Part shown: positions 7,230-16,507 of the stretch, piece after piece
How positions within the stretch are numbered: the stretch's first letter is position 1
Layout of the letters: every line of letters begins with the position of its first letter
From: Solobacterium sp.
GTDB taxonomy: Bacteria; Bacillota_I; Bacilli_A; Erysipelotrichales; Erysipelotrichaceae
Length of the DNA stretch: 33,005 nucleotides
Assembly (NCBI GenBank): GCA_017430925.1
Contig: JAFRMA010000099.1
Span: 1-33,005 of the forward strand
Reading direction: 5' to 3'
Position numbers and translations under genes: made by a program
The notes under the pieces: model-generated
What the model was told of the DNA's origin: nothing
The model's input: only the letters and a program-made list of their open reading frames with translations
Databases searched by the model: none

Positions 7230-7772
7230 ATGACACATATTCTGGGTTCAAAACGAGATTTTCTGGACTGGAATGATGAAGATGCCATGGAATTTCTTGA
7301 GATCATCAAGGATATCGCCGATCATCCGGAATTCCGGAAACTGGAACAATTTACACACCACCTGCATACCAACCGCTACCAGCATTGCCTGAATGTTTCC
7401 TGGTATACATACCTTTGGGCAAAGAAACTGGGACTGAATTATAAGGAAGCTGCACGCGGTGCTCTTCTCCATGACTTCTTTCTTTACGATTACCGGAGTA
7501 ATCCGCCGATCAAGGGGAATCATAACGAGATCCATCCGATTGCGGCCTTTACCAACGCGGAGAAATACTTTGAGGTTACCGATATCATGAGAGATTGTAT
7601 TCTGCGTCATATGTGGCCGAATACTTCTGCCAGTCCGGAAACCAGAGAAGGATACGTAGTCAGTGTTGCGGACAAATACTGCGCGGGAATTGAAGTCGGA
7701 TCGAAGTCTTATTACGCGATATACCCCGTACTGAAACAGATCTATGAGATGATCGAGGAAGGATTAAACTGA
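7230..7772 (+). CDS. HD-domain phosphohydrolase
   Basis: A 180-residue cytosolic metal-dependent phosphohydrolase of the HD superfamily. The H...HD...D signature is complete: H52 in NRYQHCLNV, H81-D82 in ALLHDFFLYD, and D148 in SVADKYC. Histidines in GNHNEIHP (97-102) may add ligands. The ATG directly follows the TAA of the aminotransferase gene, and the TGA overlaps the next ATG by one base (TGATG), so translation is coupled. The substrate is unknown; related proteins act on nucleotides or small phosphoesters. Confidence 0.86.
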   Translation: MTHILGSKRDFLDWNDEDAMEFLEIIKDIADHPEFRKLEQFTHHLHTNRYQHCLNVSWYTYLWAKKLGLNYKEAARGALLHDFFLYDYRSNPPIKGNHNEIHPIAAFTNAEKYFEVTDIMRDCILRHMWPNTSASPETREGYVVSVADKYCAGIEVGSKSYYAIYPVLKQIYEMIEEGLN

Positions 7773-8632
7773 TGCCAGCTGCTACTACGCATGTAGAATT
7801 TGCCCGGGATGTCTATGCACAACTTCCTGAGGAACATAAAAAGAAGATTACGAATAAACAGTTGTTTTATCTTGGCTCGCAAGGTCCGGATGTGTTGTTT
7901 TTCAGCAAGTATTCCTACCTTCCCGGTTCCCTGCATAAATACGGGAATCTTATGCATGTGCAGAAAGTACGGGAAGTCCTTGGATTTATCCGGGATTATG
8001 TGGAGGATGTGCCGGAACTGGTTTCTTACTATTACGGATTTTTATGTCATTACGCGCTGGATTCCACAGCCCATCCCCTGATCAACGCCATGGCTGTACG
8101 CACGGCGGAAATGTTCGGGGTAAGCGTGAATGAAGCGCATGTGCACAGTGAAGCAGACCTGGATGTGCTGGTCATGGAAAAACATGGGATGTCGTTGAAG
8201 GATTACCGTGTCTATGAGGATGTCAAGGTGTCCCGGGATACAGGGATGATCCTGGCTGTCATGTACAGAAAGATGTTTGCGGATATCTTCCATATCGATC
8301 TTACACTGGCTGATCTGCAGGAATCGATCCACGGTGTTTCCAAATTGACCTGGCTGCTCAGGCCGAACAACCTGAAGTATAAATTCTTATATCGTCTCGA
8401 GAGTCTCGCCGGGATTTCTCACGCGACCAGCGGTATGATGCTGGATCACAAACAACCCCATGGTTTGATGGTCATGAACGAAGATCATGATGAGTATGTA
8501 TACGAAGATATCCGGGATAACCGGTCTTTCCTGGAGTTATATACGGAGGCTCTTGGGTATGCGCAGAAACTGATCGGGCATCTGGATCTGCAGAGTATCA
8601 ACCGTGATTTCAACGGTACACCGATTGTGTAA
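7772..8632 (+). CDS. Zinc-dependent phospholipase C-like protein
   Basis: 286 residues related to the bacterial zinc-dependent phospholipase C / S1-P1 nuclease fold (Zn_dep_PLPC). Putative metal ligands follow the family order: H7 near the N-terminus, GSQGPD (35-40), H62, CHYALDSTAHP (92-102) and HVHSEADLD (123-131). There is no signal peptide, unlike secreted toxin-type enzymes, so it probably acts inside the cell, perhaps on lipids or small phosphodiesters. It is the last gene of the operon and is translationally coupled to the HD gene. A strong terminator follows at once. Confidence 0.84.
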   Translation: MPAATTHVEFARDVYAQLPEEHKKKITNKQLFYLGSQGPDVLFFSKYSYLPGSLHKYGNLMHVQKVREVLGFIRDYVEDVPELVSYYYGFLCHYALDSTAHPLINAMAVRTAEMFGVSVNEAHVHSEADLDVLVMEKHGMSLKDYRVYEDVKVSRDTGMILAVMYRKMFADIFHIDLTLADLQESIHGVSKLTWLLRPNNLKYKFLYRLESLAGISHATSGMMLDHKQPHGLMVMNEDHDEYVYEDIRDNRSFLELYTEALGYAQKLIGHLDLQSINRDFNGTPIV

Positions 8633-8643
8633 GTAACAGATCT

Positions 8644-8672
8644 GTGGCAGTCATGGGACTGTCACTTTTTTT
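8644..8672 (+). terminator. Terminator of the yggS operon
   Basis: GTGGCAGTC (8644-8652) pairs with GACTGTCAC (8657-8665), loop ATGG, followed by TTTTTTT. Confidence 0.9.
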
Positions 8673-8684
8673 ATTCCCGCATAA

Positions 8685-8714
8685 AGAAAAACACCCTGAT
8701 TATGTTCAGGATGT
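8685..8714 (-). terminator. Terminator of the pyrophosphatase-like gene
   Basis: Minus strand ACATCCTGA/TCAGGGTGT (8714-8706/8699-8691) forms a 9-bp stem followed by TTTTTC. Confidence 0.85.
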
Positions 8715-8723
8715 TTACCGGAT

Positions 8724-9116
8724 TCAGTTATCGGTCAAACCCCAGTTCGGTATCGCGTTACCTCTCCGGATAAAGATCGTCTTCTGGAAATCCGTCTGGT
8801 TCAGAAAATGAAGAACTTCATACGTTTCCTGTTCATTACAGCCAACCAGGATCTTGATATCGATCGTCTTGATCAGGATATCTGCCGCCACGACCACACC
8901 GGTGACTTTTGATTTTGACTGTGTGCCCAGATATACCGATATACCGGAAGAACTTGTAGAAATCGTGTCTTCCAGATGACCGTATTCCACCGGATAGATC
9001 AGATTCTTGAATTTTTGATGAACCTCCCCTTTATGTTTGGAGATCTTCAGATTACTGGACAGAAATAATGTGTCGACTTTCTGCCAAAAATACGCATTGT
9101 TTTCAAATTCTGTCAT
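8724..9116 (-). CDS. Family I inorganic pyrophosphatase-like protein, probably inactive
   Basis: 130 residues, the size of the short pyrophosphatase-like proteins common in Clostridia and relatives. LIYPVEYGHLEDT (39-51) corresponds to the YPxxYG block of family I pyrophosphatases, and VTGVVVAADI and DIKILVGCNEQE correspond to later core strands. The metal-binding loop that normally reads DGxxxDVxV is here TSSSGISVYLG (54-64). Aspartates expected to coordinate magnesium are thus replaced by serines. A binding or structural role is more likely than pyrophosphate hydrolysis. It is a single-gene unit with its own promoter, a GAGGG ribosome site and a terminator. Confidence 0.72.
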   Translation of the reverse strand: MTEFENNAYFWQKVDTLFLSSNLKISKHKGEVHQKFKNLIYPVEYGHLEDTISTSSSGISVYLGTQSKSKVTGVVVAADILIKTIDIKILVGCNEQETYEVLHFLNQTDFQKTIFIRRGNAIPNWGLTDN

Positions 9117-9136
9117 ATTTGCCCTCGAATGTTGAA

Positions 9137-9165
9137 ATTATATGACATTTCAATTCGGATGTAAA
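9137..9165 (-). promoter_or_regulatory. Promoter of the pyrophosphatase-like gene
   Basis: Minus strand TTTACA (9165-9160), 17-nt spacer, TATAAT (9142-9137). A normal leader with GAGGG follows, unlike the leaderless units nearby. Confidence 0.75.
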
Positions 9166-9195
9166 TACATTACATGATTGCTGAAACAATTTTCA

Positions 9196-10179
9196 TTATT
9201 TTGTAACGATAACTTTTTCTTTTGTGATGTCCTTGATCGTATGACATCCGGTCATCAGCATTGCCTGTTTCAGCTGATCCTGGTATTTTGCCGCAAGCGC
9301 AGTGACACCCTGGGAACCTTCCTTCACACAGGCAAGCGCAAACGGTCTGCCGATCAATACTCCGTCCGCGCCTAATGCCAGGCACTTGAAGACATCGTTA
9401 CCGCTGCGGATACCGCCGTCAACGAGGATGGTGATCTTTCCCTTTACCGCCTTGACGATTTCCGGGAGAACTTCCACTGTTCCCGGTGTATCATCCATGA
9501 CACGTCCACCGTGGTTGGATACCACGATTGCGTCAGCACCGGCTTCTACCGCTGTTTCTGCCGCATGGACAGTCATCACTCCTTTAACGATAAACTTCTT
9601 ATTCAGGGCTTCCCGGATATAACGCAGCTGTTCAACACCCTTGGTCTCCACCGGTGTCTTTCCTGCCCGTAATAACGGTAATCCTGCCGCGTCCACATCC
9701 ATCGCAGCCATGGCCACATTCAGACCCTTCAGAGCCTCAATACGGGCATCTACACCCTCTTTTACCCACGGCTTGATCGTCGCTATACCCATACCGCCGA
9801 GATCATTGATCGCCATTGCAGGTTTCACAAACAACTCTTCCAGATTGATCCCGTCACCGGTAAAGCCCAGGATTCCCGCGTCACGGCATCCCTTAAGCAT
9901 CAGGCAGGAATAATCATACTCGCTGATTTCATAGCCGTAATTGTTCTGAATACCCGCGACAGGCGCTGAAAATACCGGCATGGACATCTTCAGTCCAAGA
10001 ATCTCTGTTTCGGTGGATACTTCTCCCGGTTCAAAACAGACATCCATATTGATCTTTACTTTCTTTAAAGCTTCGACGTTGTTGATAAATGCACGACCGG
10101 TGTCCTTACCACCGACACCCGGAATCTCTCCGCGGCATGCATATCCGTTGCACTCTTTGCATTCTCTGCACTTCAACAT
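9196..10179 (-). CDS. FMN-dependent alpha-hydroxy-acid dehydrogenase-like protein with N-terminal cysteine cluster
   Basis: 327 residues with the TIM-barrel fold of the lactate/glycolate oxidase family. FMN- and substrate-binding residues are kept: K199 in IVKGV, H223 and R226 in SNHGGR (221-226), and DGGIRSG (254-260). It starts with four cysteines, C4, C7, C10 and C15 (C-x2-C-x2-C-x4-C), absent from classical oxidases. They could hold a zinc or iron-sulfur centre and suggest electron transfer other than to oxygen, which suits an anaerobe. The substrate is unknown. It has a strong AGGAGG site and is the last gene of a three-gene operon. Confidence 0.87.
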   Translation of the reverse strand: MLKCRECKECNGYACRGEIPGVGGKDTGRAFINNVEALKKVKINMDVCFEPGEVSTETEILGLKMSMPVFSAPVAGIQNNYGYEISEYDYSCLMLKGCRDAGILGFTGDGINLEELFVKPAMAINDLGGMGIATIKPWVKEGVDARIEALKGLNVAMAAMDVDAAGLPLLRAGKTPVETKGVEQLRYIREALNKKFIVKGVMTVHAAETAVEAGADAIVVSNHGGRVMDDTPGTVEVLPEIVKAVKGKITILVDGGIRSGNDVFKCLALGADGVLIGRPFALACVKEGSQGVTALAAKYQDQLKQAMLMTGCHTIKDITKEKVIVTK

Positions 10180-10191
10180 GGTTTCTACCTC

Positions 10192-10749
10192 CTAAAACTC
10201 ATAGATTCTTGTATTGCACTGGGATAACATCTCTTCCGGATCATATACTCCGGTAAGATTCATTGCCTGAACCACGATCATCAGACAGCCCATGGCATCA
10301 CTGTCAGCTTTATGATGATCCAGATCAAATCCCAGATGTTCACACACATCGTTGAGACGATGATGTTCCAGATGAGGGAATACCCTCCTTGCCAGTTCCA
10401 CTGTATCAAAATACCGGAACGTCGGTAAGGGAATGCTGCAGTTCAGACAGGCTTCCTTCAGACAAGCCATATCAAAGCGGGCATTGTGCGCTGCTATGAG
10501 GGCGTCATCCAGATACGGTTCCAGCATCCGGTATACTTCCGGAAATGTCGGAGCGTCTTTCACATCTTCCGGGTATATTCCATGTACAGCGATATTCTGC
10601 CGGCTGAACCACCCGACATTCTTTTCCGGACAGATCAATGTTGAGATCTTTTCTTCTATGGAGCCATATTCCAGGACCGCCGCACCCAATGCGCATACGC
10701 TTGCCGGATGCCTGTTTGCTGTCTCAAAATCAATTGCGGTAACGATCAT
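10192..10749 (-). CDS. DEDDh-family 3'-5' exonuclease
   Basis: 185 residues, a stand-alone exonuclease of the DnaQ/RNase T superfamily. The catalytic carboxylates are visible: D7 and E9 in AIDFETA, D93 in AAHNARFD, and H146 with D151 in HHKADSDA, which defines the DEDDh type. Length and sequence resemble the Bacillota proteins annotated as DNA polymerase III epsilon-like, which trim single-stranded DNA or RNA ends. Its ATG overlaps the stop of the upstream membrane-protein gene by one base, so translation is probably coupled. The FMN dehydrogenase gene follows after 12 nt. Confidence 0.88.
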   Translation of the reverse strand: MIVTAIDFETANRHPASVCALGAAVLEYGSIEEKISTLICPEKNVGWFSRQNIAVHGIYPEDVKDAPTFPEVYRMLEPYLDDALIAAHNARFDMACLKEACLNCSIPLPTFRYFDTVELARRVFPHLEHHRLNDVCEHLGFDLDHHKADSDAMGCLMIVVQAMNLTGVYDPEEMLSQCNTRIYEF

Positions 10750-11204
10750 CAGTTCTGCCCTACTCCGGTCTGGCGTTTCTCTTTCCCCGGCGCATATTGT
10801 TCCAGATACCGGGCAACAGGTCTCTTGGAATATACATCCATGAACTCAGATGTGCCATCCACCAGATTTACCACCAGCTGGTCATTCCGCATATGGTGTT
10901 CGTACTGCCAGTTGACAATATCTTCCCAGTAGATCATCGTGCAGGATAAACGATCGGTGAGATTATACAGAATCATGTATTCTTTCGTAAATGTAACCAG
11001 GGTCCTGTCCGGCATGACCAGAAGCGCAAAAGTCGCCAGCATGATCAGACTGAATCCGGCAGCGATGAAATACGGATAGCGAAGTATGAATGCCAGTCCC
11101 AGGATAATGATACCGATCAACAGTCCTGTAGGCTTGACGGTAATGTGATGTACCGGTTCATTTGTGTCAGGAAGGTTATGGATTTTAATAACACATGATC
11201 TCAT
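10749..11204 (-). CDS. Small membrane protein with C-terminal PH-like domain
   Basis: 151 residues of unknown function. Two adjacent hydrophobic segments (about 26-42 and 46-64) form a hairpin. A beta-rich tail (about 68-140: VTFTKEYMILYNL...IYWEDIVNWQY...) resembles the bacterial PH domains of YdbT/YxxB-type membrane proteins. The tail probably faces the cytoplasm. The start codon lies 6 nt after a TATAAT, giving a leaderless mRNA, and the gene is first in an operon with the exonuclease and FMN dehydrogenase. The three functions have no obvious link. Confidence 0.7.
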   Translation of the reverse strand: MRSCVIKIHNLPDTNEPVHHITVKPTGLLIGIIILGLAFILRYPYFIAAGFSLIMLATFALLVMPDRTLVTFTKEYMILYNLTDRLSCTMIYWEDIVNWQYEHHMRNDQLVVNLVDGTSEFMDVYSKRPVARYLEQYAPGKEKRQTGVGQN

Positions 11205-11206
11205 AG

Positions 11207-12376
<1,170 letters not shown>

Positions 12377-12380
12377 GTGT

Positions 12381-12409
12381 TTTACAATCTCTGAAAACCT
12401 CGATATAAT
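12381..12409 (+). promoter_or_regulatory. Promoter of the DegV-family gene
   Basis: TTTACA (12381-12386), 17-nt spacer, TATAAT (12404-12409). A leader with AAGGAG precedes the ATG at 12432. Confidence 0.75.
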
Positions 12410-12431
12410 ACCGACGTGCAAGGAGTAATCT

Positions 12432-13316
12432 ATGAGTGACTACATTATTGCAACATCTTCTACAGCCGACCTGCCTAAGGAGTATCTTGAGGAACATCAT
12501 GTTCCTGTAATCTCCTATACTTTTACCCTTGATGGTCAGGTATACGTCGATGACTGTACGGAAGAAACCAAGAAATTGTTGTTTAAAGCCATGCGGGAAG
12601 GCCAGATGCCGAATACCTCGCAGATTTCTGAATATGCGTATTACGAATTCTTCAAGGGGCTTCTTGAGCAGGGCAAGGATATTATCTTTACCGATATGTC
12701 CCGTGCCATTTCCAATTCCATTGTCAATGCGGAAAGCGCCATTGAAGAAGTATGCCGGGAATTCCCGGAACGCAGGATCCATTTCATCGATTCTTACTGT
12801 ATTACCGCAGGACTGAATCTTCTTGTACGTCAGCTGGTGAACCGCAAGGAAGCAGGAGCAACGTTTGAGGAAGTCGCTGCCTGGGGTGAAGAACACAAGA
12901 AGGAGTTTATTCATCGTTTCATGGTGGATGATCTGCAGTGGCTGCGCAGAGGCGGAAGATTGTCCAACGCTTCCGCAATCGTTGGCTCCCTGCTGAGTAT
13001 CAAGCCTCTTCTGTATGTCTGTAATGATGGTAAGCTGATTGCCTTCAACAAGATCCGGGGACGTAAGAGATGTCTTCATGAACTGATCTTGTCATGTAAG
13101 GATGATCTCGCCGACTGCTATACCGGAGATGATATCACAGTCATTGAAGCGGACGACTATGAGGATGCTGTAAAATTCCGGCAGGATCTGAAGGATACTT
13201 ATCCGCAGTTAAAAGATGTGGATATTCCGATTATGACGCTTGGTCCGGTAATTGCGGCGCATGTCGGTCCCGGATTCATCGCTGTCGCCTACCACGGGAA
13301 AAAGAGAATTCTATAA
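12432..13316 (+). CDS. DegV-family fatty-acid-binding protein (FakB-like)
   Basis: 294 residues with the two-domain DegV fold. FakB proteins of this family bind a fatty acid and present it to the kinase FakA to make acyl phosphate for membrane lipids. The N-terminal ATSSTADLP corresponds to the usual TDSTxDLP, and the MSRAISNS block to the fatty-acid headgroup site. WLRRGGRLSN and the closing LGPVIAAHVGPGFIAVAY are characteristic. The window holds no FakA kinase. It has its own promoter and terminator; the stop codon overlaps the terminator stem. Confidence 0.9.
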   Translation: MSDYIIATSSTADLPKEYLEEHHVPVISYTFTLDGQVYVDDCTEETKKLLFKAMREGQMPNTSQISEYAYYEFFKGLLEQGKDIIFTDMSRAISNSIVNAESAIEEVCREFPERRIHFIDSYCITAGLNLLVRQLVNRKEAGATFEEVAAWGEEHKKEFIHRFMVDDLQWLRRGGRLSNASAIVGSLLSIKPLLYVCNDGKLIAFNKIRGRKRCLHELILSCKDDLADCYTGDDITVIEADDYEDAVKFRQDLKDTYPQLKDVDIPIMTLGPVIAAHVGPGFIAVAYHGKKRIL

Positions 13317-13334
13317 GCGGGTAACCCGCTTTTT
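13315..13334 (+). terminator. Terminator of the DegV-family gene
   Basis: AAGCGGG (13315-13321) pairs with CCCGCTT (13325-13331) around TAA, followed by more T residues. Confidence 0.85.
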
Positions 13335-13335
13335 A

Positions 13336-13392
13336 AATGAAAAAAGCGTATAACATGATCCTCCCACCAATCATGGATACGCTTTTTTCATT
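13336..13392. terminator. Long bidirectional hairpin after the sugar ABC operon
   Basis: A 16-bp perfect stem, AATGAAAAAAGCGTAT (13336-13351) with its complement (13377-13392), is topped by an inner stem CATGAT/ATCATG (13354-13359/13370-13375) and a 10-nt loop. The U-run in the descending arm makes it a terminator for the minus-strand operon. The plus-strand DegV unit already has its own terminator just before. Confidence 0.8.
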
Positions 13393-13414
13393 ATAGAAAG
13401 GAAAACTTAATGAA

Positions 13415-14599
13415 TTAGTACTCCAGGTTTGTCTCGTCTGTTTTCGAGAAGATATGCGCGGATTTCCCCAGGAAGGACAGATGTACTGTCTTGCCGTTGA
13501 AGCCTTCGTCAGCTTCGTCTGTCGGCGCAATCACGATGATGTCCTTACCGTCCGCATTCAGGTGCAGATGACGTGAAGAACCCATTAACTCAGATACATC
13601 CACAGTACCTTCGATACCTTCCGGAGAAAGATACAGGTGTTCCGGACGTATGCCAAGGGTGATCTCCTGCGGCTGTACGTTGTGTTCATGCAGTCTCTTC
13701 TGCTTTTCTGCAGATAGTTCTACGGTAATTCCCTTGGTCTTTACATAGTACTTACCGTCTTTGAGGATCAGTTCTCCGTCAAAGAAGTTCATCTGCGGTG
13801 TACCGATGAAACCGGCGACGAAGACATTGCGCGGATGATCAAACACTTCCTGCGGTGTGCCGATCTGCTGGATAAATCCGTCTTTCATGACGACGATACG
13901 GTCACCGAGGGTCATCGCTTCGGTCTGGTCATGCGTGACATAGATAAACGTTGTGTCGATACGTTTTCTTAACTTGATGATCTCTGAACGCATCTGGTTA
14001 CGCAGTTTCGCGTCCAGGTTACTCAGAGGTTCATCCATCAGTAATACCTTAGGGTTACGTACGATGGCTCTTCCGATCGCTACACGCTGTCTCTGACCGC
14101 CGGATAATGCTTTCGGCTTACGCTGCAGATATTGCGTAATATCGAGGATCTCTGCGGCTTCTCTGACTTTTTTATCAATCACATCTTTCGGTGTGTTCTT
14201 GATCTTCAGGGAATAAGCAATGTTATCGTATACAGTCATATGAGGATATAGCGCATAGTTCTGGAAGACCATGGCAATATCTCTGTCTTTCGGTTCTACG
14301 GAATTTACCAGTTTACCGTCAATGTACAGTTCACCGCTGGTAATCTCTTCCAGACCGGCAACCATACGCAGAGTGGTGGATTTGCCGCAGCCGGAAGGTC
14401 CGACCAGGACGATAAACTCTTTATCCTTGATATCCAGGTTGAATTCCTGTACTGCCACAACACCATCTGCTGTACGTTCCAGATTATTTCTTCTTACCGG
14501 TTCTTCAACAGTTTTCTTAAATAAACCTTTTTTCTTCGGTTTATCTGTTTCTCTGAACGGATAAACTTTCTTTACATTCTTTATTGTTACTTCTGCCAT
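13415..14599 (-). CDS. Sugar ABC transporter ATP-binding protein (UgpC/MsmK/MalK type)
   Basis: A 394-residue ATPase that energises the two permeases encoded just upstream. Walker [10 protein letters not shown], the Q-loop in [14 protein letters not shown], the signature [17 protein letters not shown], Walker [13 protein letters not shown] and the switch histidine in VTHDQTEA are all present. They are followed by a MalK-type regulatory domain ([15 protein letters not shown]). Between KKVYPF and VVAVQEF there is a roughly 30-residue lysine-rich stretch not found in classical MalK. It starts 6 nt after the permease gene with a GGGG-type ribosome site and is last in the operon. Confidence 0.95.
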   Translation of the reverse strand: MAEVTIKNVKKVYPFRETDKPKKKGLFKKTVEEPVRRNNLERTADGVVAVQEFNLDIKDKEFIVLVGPSGCGKSTTLRMVAGLEEITSGELYIDGKLVNSVEPKDRDIAMVFQNYALYPHMTVYDNIAYSLKIKNTPKDVIDKKVREAAEILDITQYLQRKPKALSGGQRQRVAIGRAIVRNPKVLLMDEPLSNLDAKLRNQMRSEIIKLRKRIDTTFIYVTHDQTEAMTLGDRIVVMKDGFIQQIGTPQEVFDHPRNVFVAGFIGTPQMNFFDGELILKDGKYYVKTKGITVELSAEKQKRLHEHNVQPQEITLGIRPEHLYLSPEGIEGTVDVSELMGSSRHLHLNADGKDIIVIAPTDEADEGFNGKTVHLSFLGKSAHIFSKTDETNLEY

Positions 14600-14605
14600 A
14601 TTCCC

Positions 14606-15469
14606 CTATCCTTTCACACTGCCGGATGTCACACCCTTGATAATGGACTTGGAAAGAATGATATAAATCACCATTACCGGAAGAATTGCCATCAGCATCA
14701 ACATATATACTTTACCCATATCAAACTTGGAATAGTCTGCGCTTCTTAACTGCGCGATCATGATCGGAACAGTTTTCTTTTCTGCTTTATTCAGCAGTAA
14801 TGCCGGCATAAAGTAGTTGTTCCAGGATCCTACAAAGGAGAAGATCATCTGTACCGCAACCGCCGGTTTCATGATCGGAAGTACGATCGTATTGAAGATC
14901 CTGAACTCGCTGGAGCCGTCAATTCTCGCTGCTTCCACCATTTCCAGAGGAAGTGTGGCTTCCAGATACTGACGCATGTAGAAGTATACAGACGGTGCCG
15001 CGATACTCGGGATGATCAACATCCATAACTTATTGGTCAGGTTATACTTATACGCCAGCTGGATGAAGCCAACAGCGCTGACCTGAGCCGGAATCATCAT
15101 GATCGCCAGGATGAAGATATGTACCAGACTCTTGTATTTGAAGTCATAGACATACGTTCCGTAAGCCGTCAAGGCAGAGAAATATGTGGTCAGCACAGCA
15201 CACATCGAAGAGACGATGAAGCTGTTCTTCATTCCTACCGGAATATTGATGGAGCCGTCATTCCAGGCATTGATGAAGTTATCCAGCATATGTCCTCCCG
15301 GAATGATCGTGAATCCGGTTTTCAGCTGGGCATTGGATCTGGTGGAGTTGATAATCATCAGATAGAAGAAGAACAAGCACAGGAATGCCAGGAAGATCAG
15401 AATACCGTAGACTACGATTCTTGAGATCAGAAGCTTGATTCTGGCAGATTTATTAATATCTTTCGACAT
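14606..15469 (-). CDS. Sugar ABC transporter permease (MalG type)
   Basis: 287 residues with six expected transmembrane helices. The EAA loop reads EAARIDGSSEFRIFNTIVLPIMKP, the cytoplasmic contact to the ATPase. The N-terminal helix and its position after the MalF-type gene assign it as the second permease of a CUT1-family importer. It is preceded by GGGGGAG that runs on from the TAG stop of the other permease gene, so the two are probably translated together. The substrate is decided mostly by the binding protein. Confidence 0.94.
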   Translation of the reverse strand: MSKDINKSARIKLLISRIVVYGILIFLAFLCLFFFYLMIINSTRSNAQLKTGFTIIPGGHMLDNFINAWNDGSINIPVGMKNSFIVSSMCAVLTTYFSALTAYGTYVYDFKYKSLVHIFILAIMMIPAQVSAVGFIQLAYKYNLTNKLWMLIIPSIAAPSVYFYMRQYLEATLPLEMVEAARIDGSSEFRIFNTIVLPIMKPAVAVQMIFSFVGSWNNYFMPALLLNKAEKKTVPIMIAQLRSADYSKFDMGKVYMLMLMAILPVMVIYIILSKSIIKGVTSGSVKG

Positions 15470-15481
15470 CGTATTCTCCCC

Positions 15482-16411
15482 CTATTTCTTGTTTATTGTC
15501 TTAAAGACAAAGGTTGACAGGATCGCTGTGATGATGAACAGCAGTACGGATACAGCACCGGCCATGCCATAGTTCTTGGATGTACCGAGGAAGTTGTTCA
15601 GGTACATGATCAAGGTCATGGATGTGTTGTTCGGGGTACCGATACCGTTGGTCAACACTTGAGGAACATCGAACATCTGGATACCGCCGATCATGGATGT
15701 GATCAGTACATAGATGAAGATCGGCATTAACAGAGGCATCGTAATGTTGAAGAATACCTGGGTAGCGTTGGATCCGTCCAGTCTGGCGGATTCAAACAAA
15801 CTCTCATCGATTCCCTGGATACCTGCCATCAAAAGGATCGTTGTATTACCGAACCACATCAGGAAGTTCATCAGGGCAATCAGGGATTGTACCGTAACAC
15901 GTACACCCAGGAAGTTGAAGGCTTTGTCTATCACTCCCATCTCAACCAGAAGCTGATTGATTGGTCCTACCTGCGAGAACAAGGCGAAGAACAACATGGA
16001 GAAGGCAGAAGCCATGATCAGGTTCGGCATGTAAATCACGGTTTTAAAGAATTGCTGACCGCGGATATTCAGACGTGTGCTGGTAAAGAAGATCGCCAGC
16101 ATCATCGCGATGACGAACTGCGGTACGGCGCCGAGCAGCCACAGCCAGACCGTATTGCCGAGGAATTTAAACAGCGGAATATAGCCGGAAGAATTCTTTG
16201 TAAACAGAGCTACATAGTTCCTCATTCCGACATAATTCGGGCCGACGATGGTAAGACCGTCACGATAGTATTCGAAGAAACTGTTATAGATTGTCAGCAT
16301 CTGCGGATACAGCGTGAAGATCGCATATACCACGAAGAACGGCAGGATAAACAGATATCCATATCTGGCATAGGATACAGATTTATTACCGGATACTTTT
16401 TTCACACTCAT
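15482..16411 (-). CDS. Sugar ABC transporter permease (MalF type)
   Basis: 309 residues, six to seven transmembrane helices, CUT1 family. The EAA loop reads ESARLDGSNATQVFFNITMPLLMP, and LFILPFFVVYAIFTLYP is a typical first helix. It lies behind two intergenic hairpins that separate it from the binding-protein gene, and it has a strong AAGGAG ribosome site. This spacing usually gives much less permease than binding protein. Confidence 0.94.
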   Translation of the reverse strand: MSVKKVSGNKSVSYARYGYLFILPFFVVYAIFTLYPQMLTIYNSFFEYYRDGLTIVGPNYVGMRNYVALFTKNSSGYIPLFKFLGNTVWLWLLGAVPQFVIAMMLAIFFTSTRLNIRGQQFFKTVIYMPNLIMASAFSMLFFALFSQVGPINQLLVEMGVIDKAFNFLGVRVTVQSLIALMNFLMWFGNTTILLMAGIQGIDESLFESARLDGSNATQVFFNITMPLLMPIFIYVLITSMIGGIQMFDVPQVLTNGIGTPNNTSMTLIMYLNNFLGTSKNYGMAGAVSVLLFIITAILSTFVFKTINKK

Positions 16412-16427
16412 ATATCGTCTCCTTCTT

Positions 16428-16454
16428 AAATAAGTAAACCTGAACTACTTATTT
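16428..16454 (-). promoter_or_regulatory. Second intergenic hairpin before the permease genes
   Basis: AAATAAGTA (16428-16436) pairs perfectly with TACTTATTT (16446-16454) around a 9-nt loop. It overlaps the U-tail of the preceding attenuator and could act as an antiterminator or mRNA 5' stabiliser. Confidence 0.5.
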
Positions 16455-16493
16455 AAAAAGCTGTGGCAGGTTTTAGGTGCATCCCGCCACAGC
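16455..16493 (-). terminator. Leaky terminator between binding protein and permease genes
   Basis: Minus strand GCTGTGGC/GCCACAGC (16493-16486/16467-16460), with extra GG/CC pairs inside, is followed by TTTTT. Its place within an operon implies partial termination. Confidence 0.75.
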
Positions 16494-16507
16494 AAACTAA
16501 CCATGAA

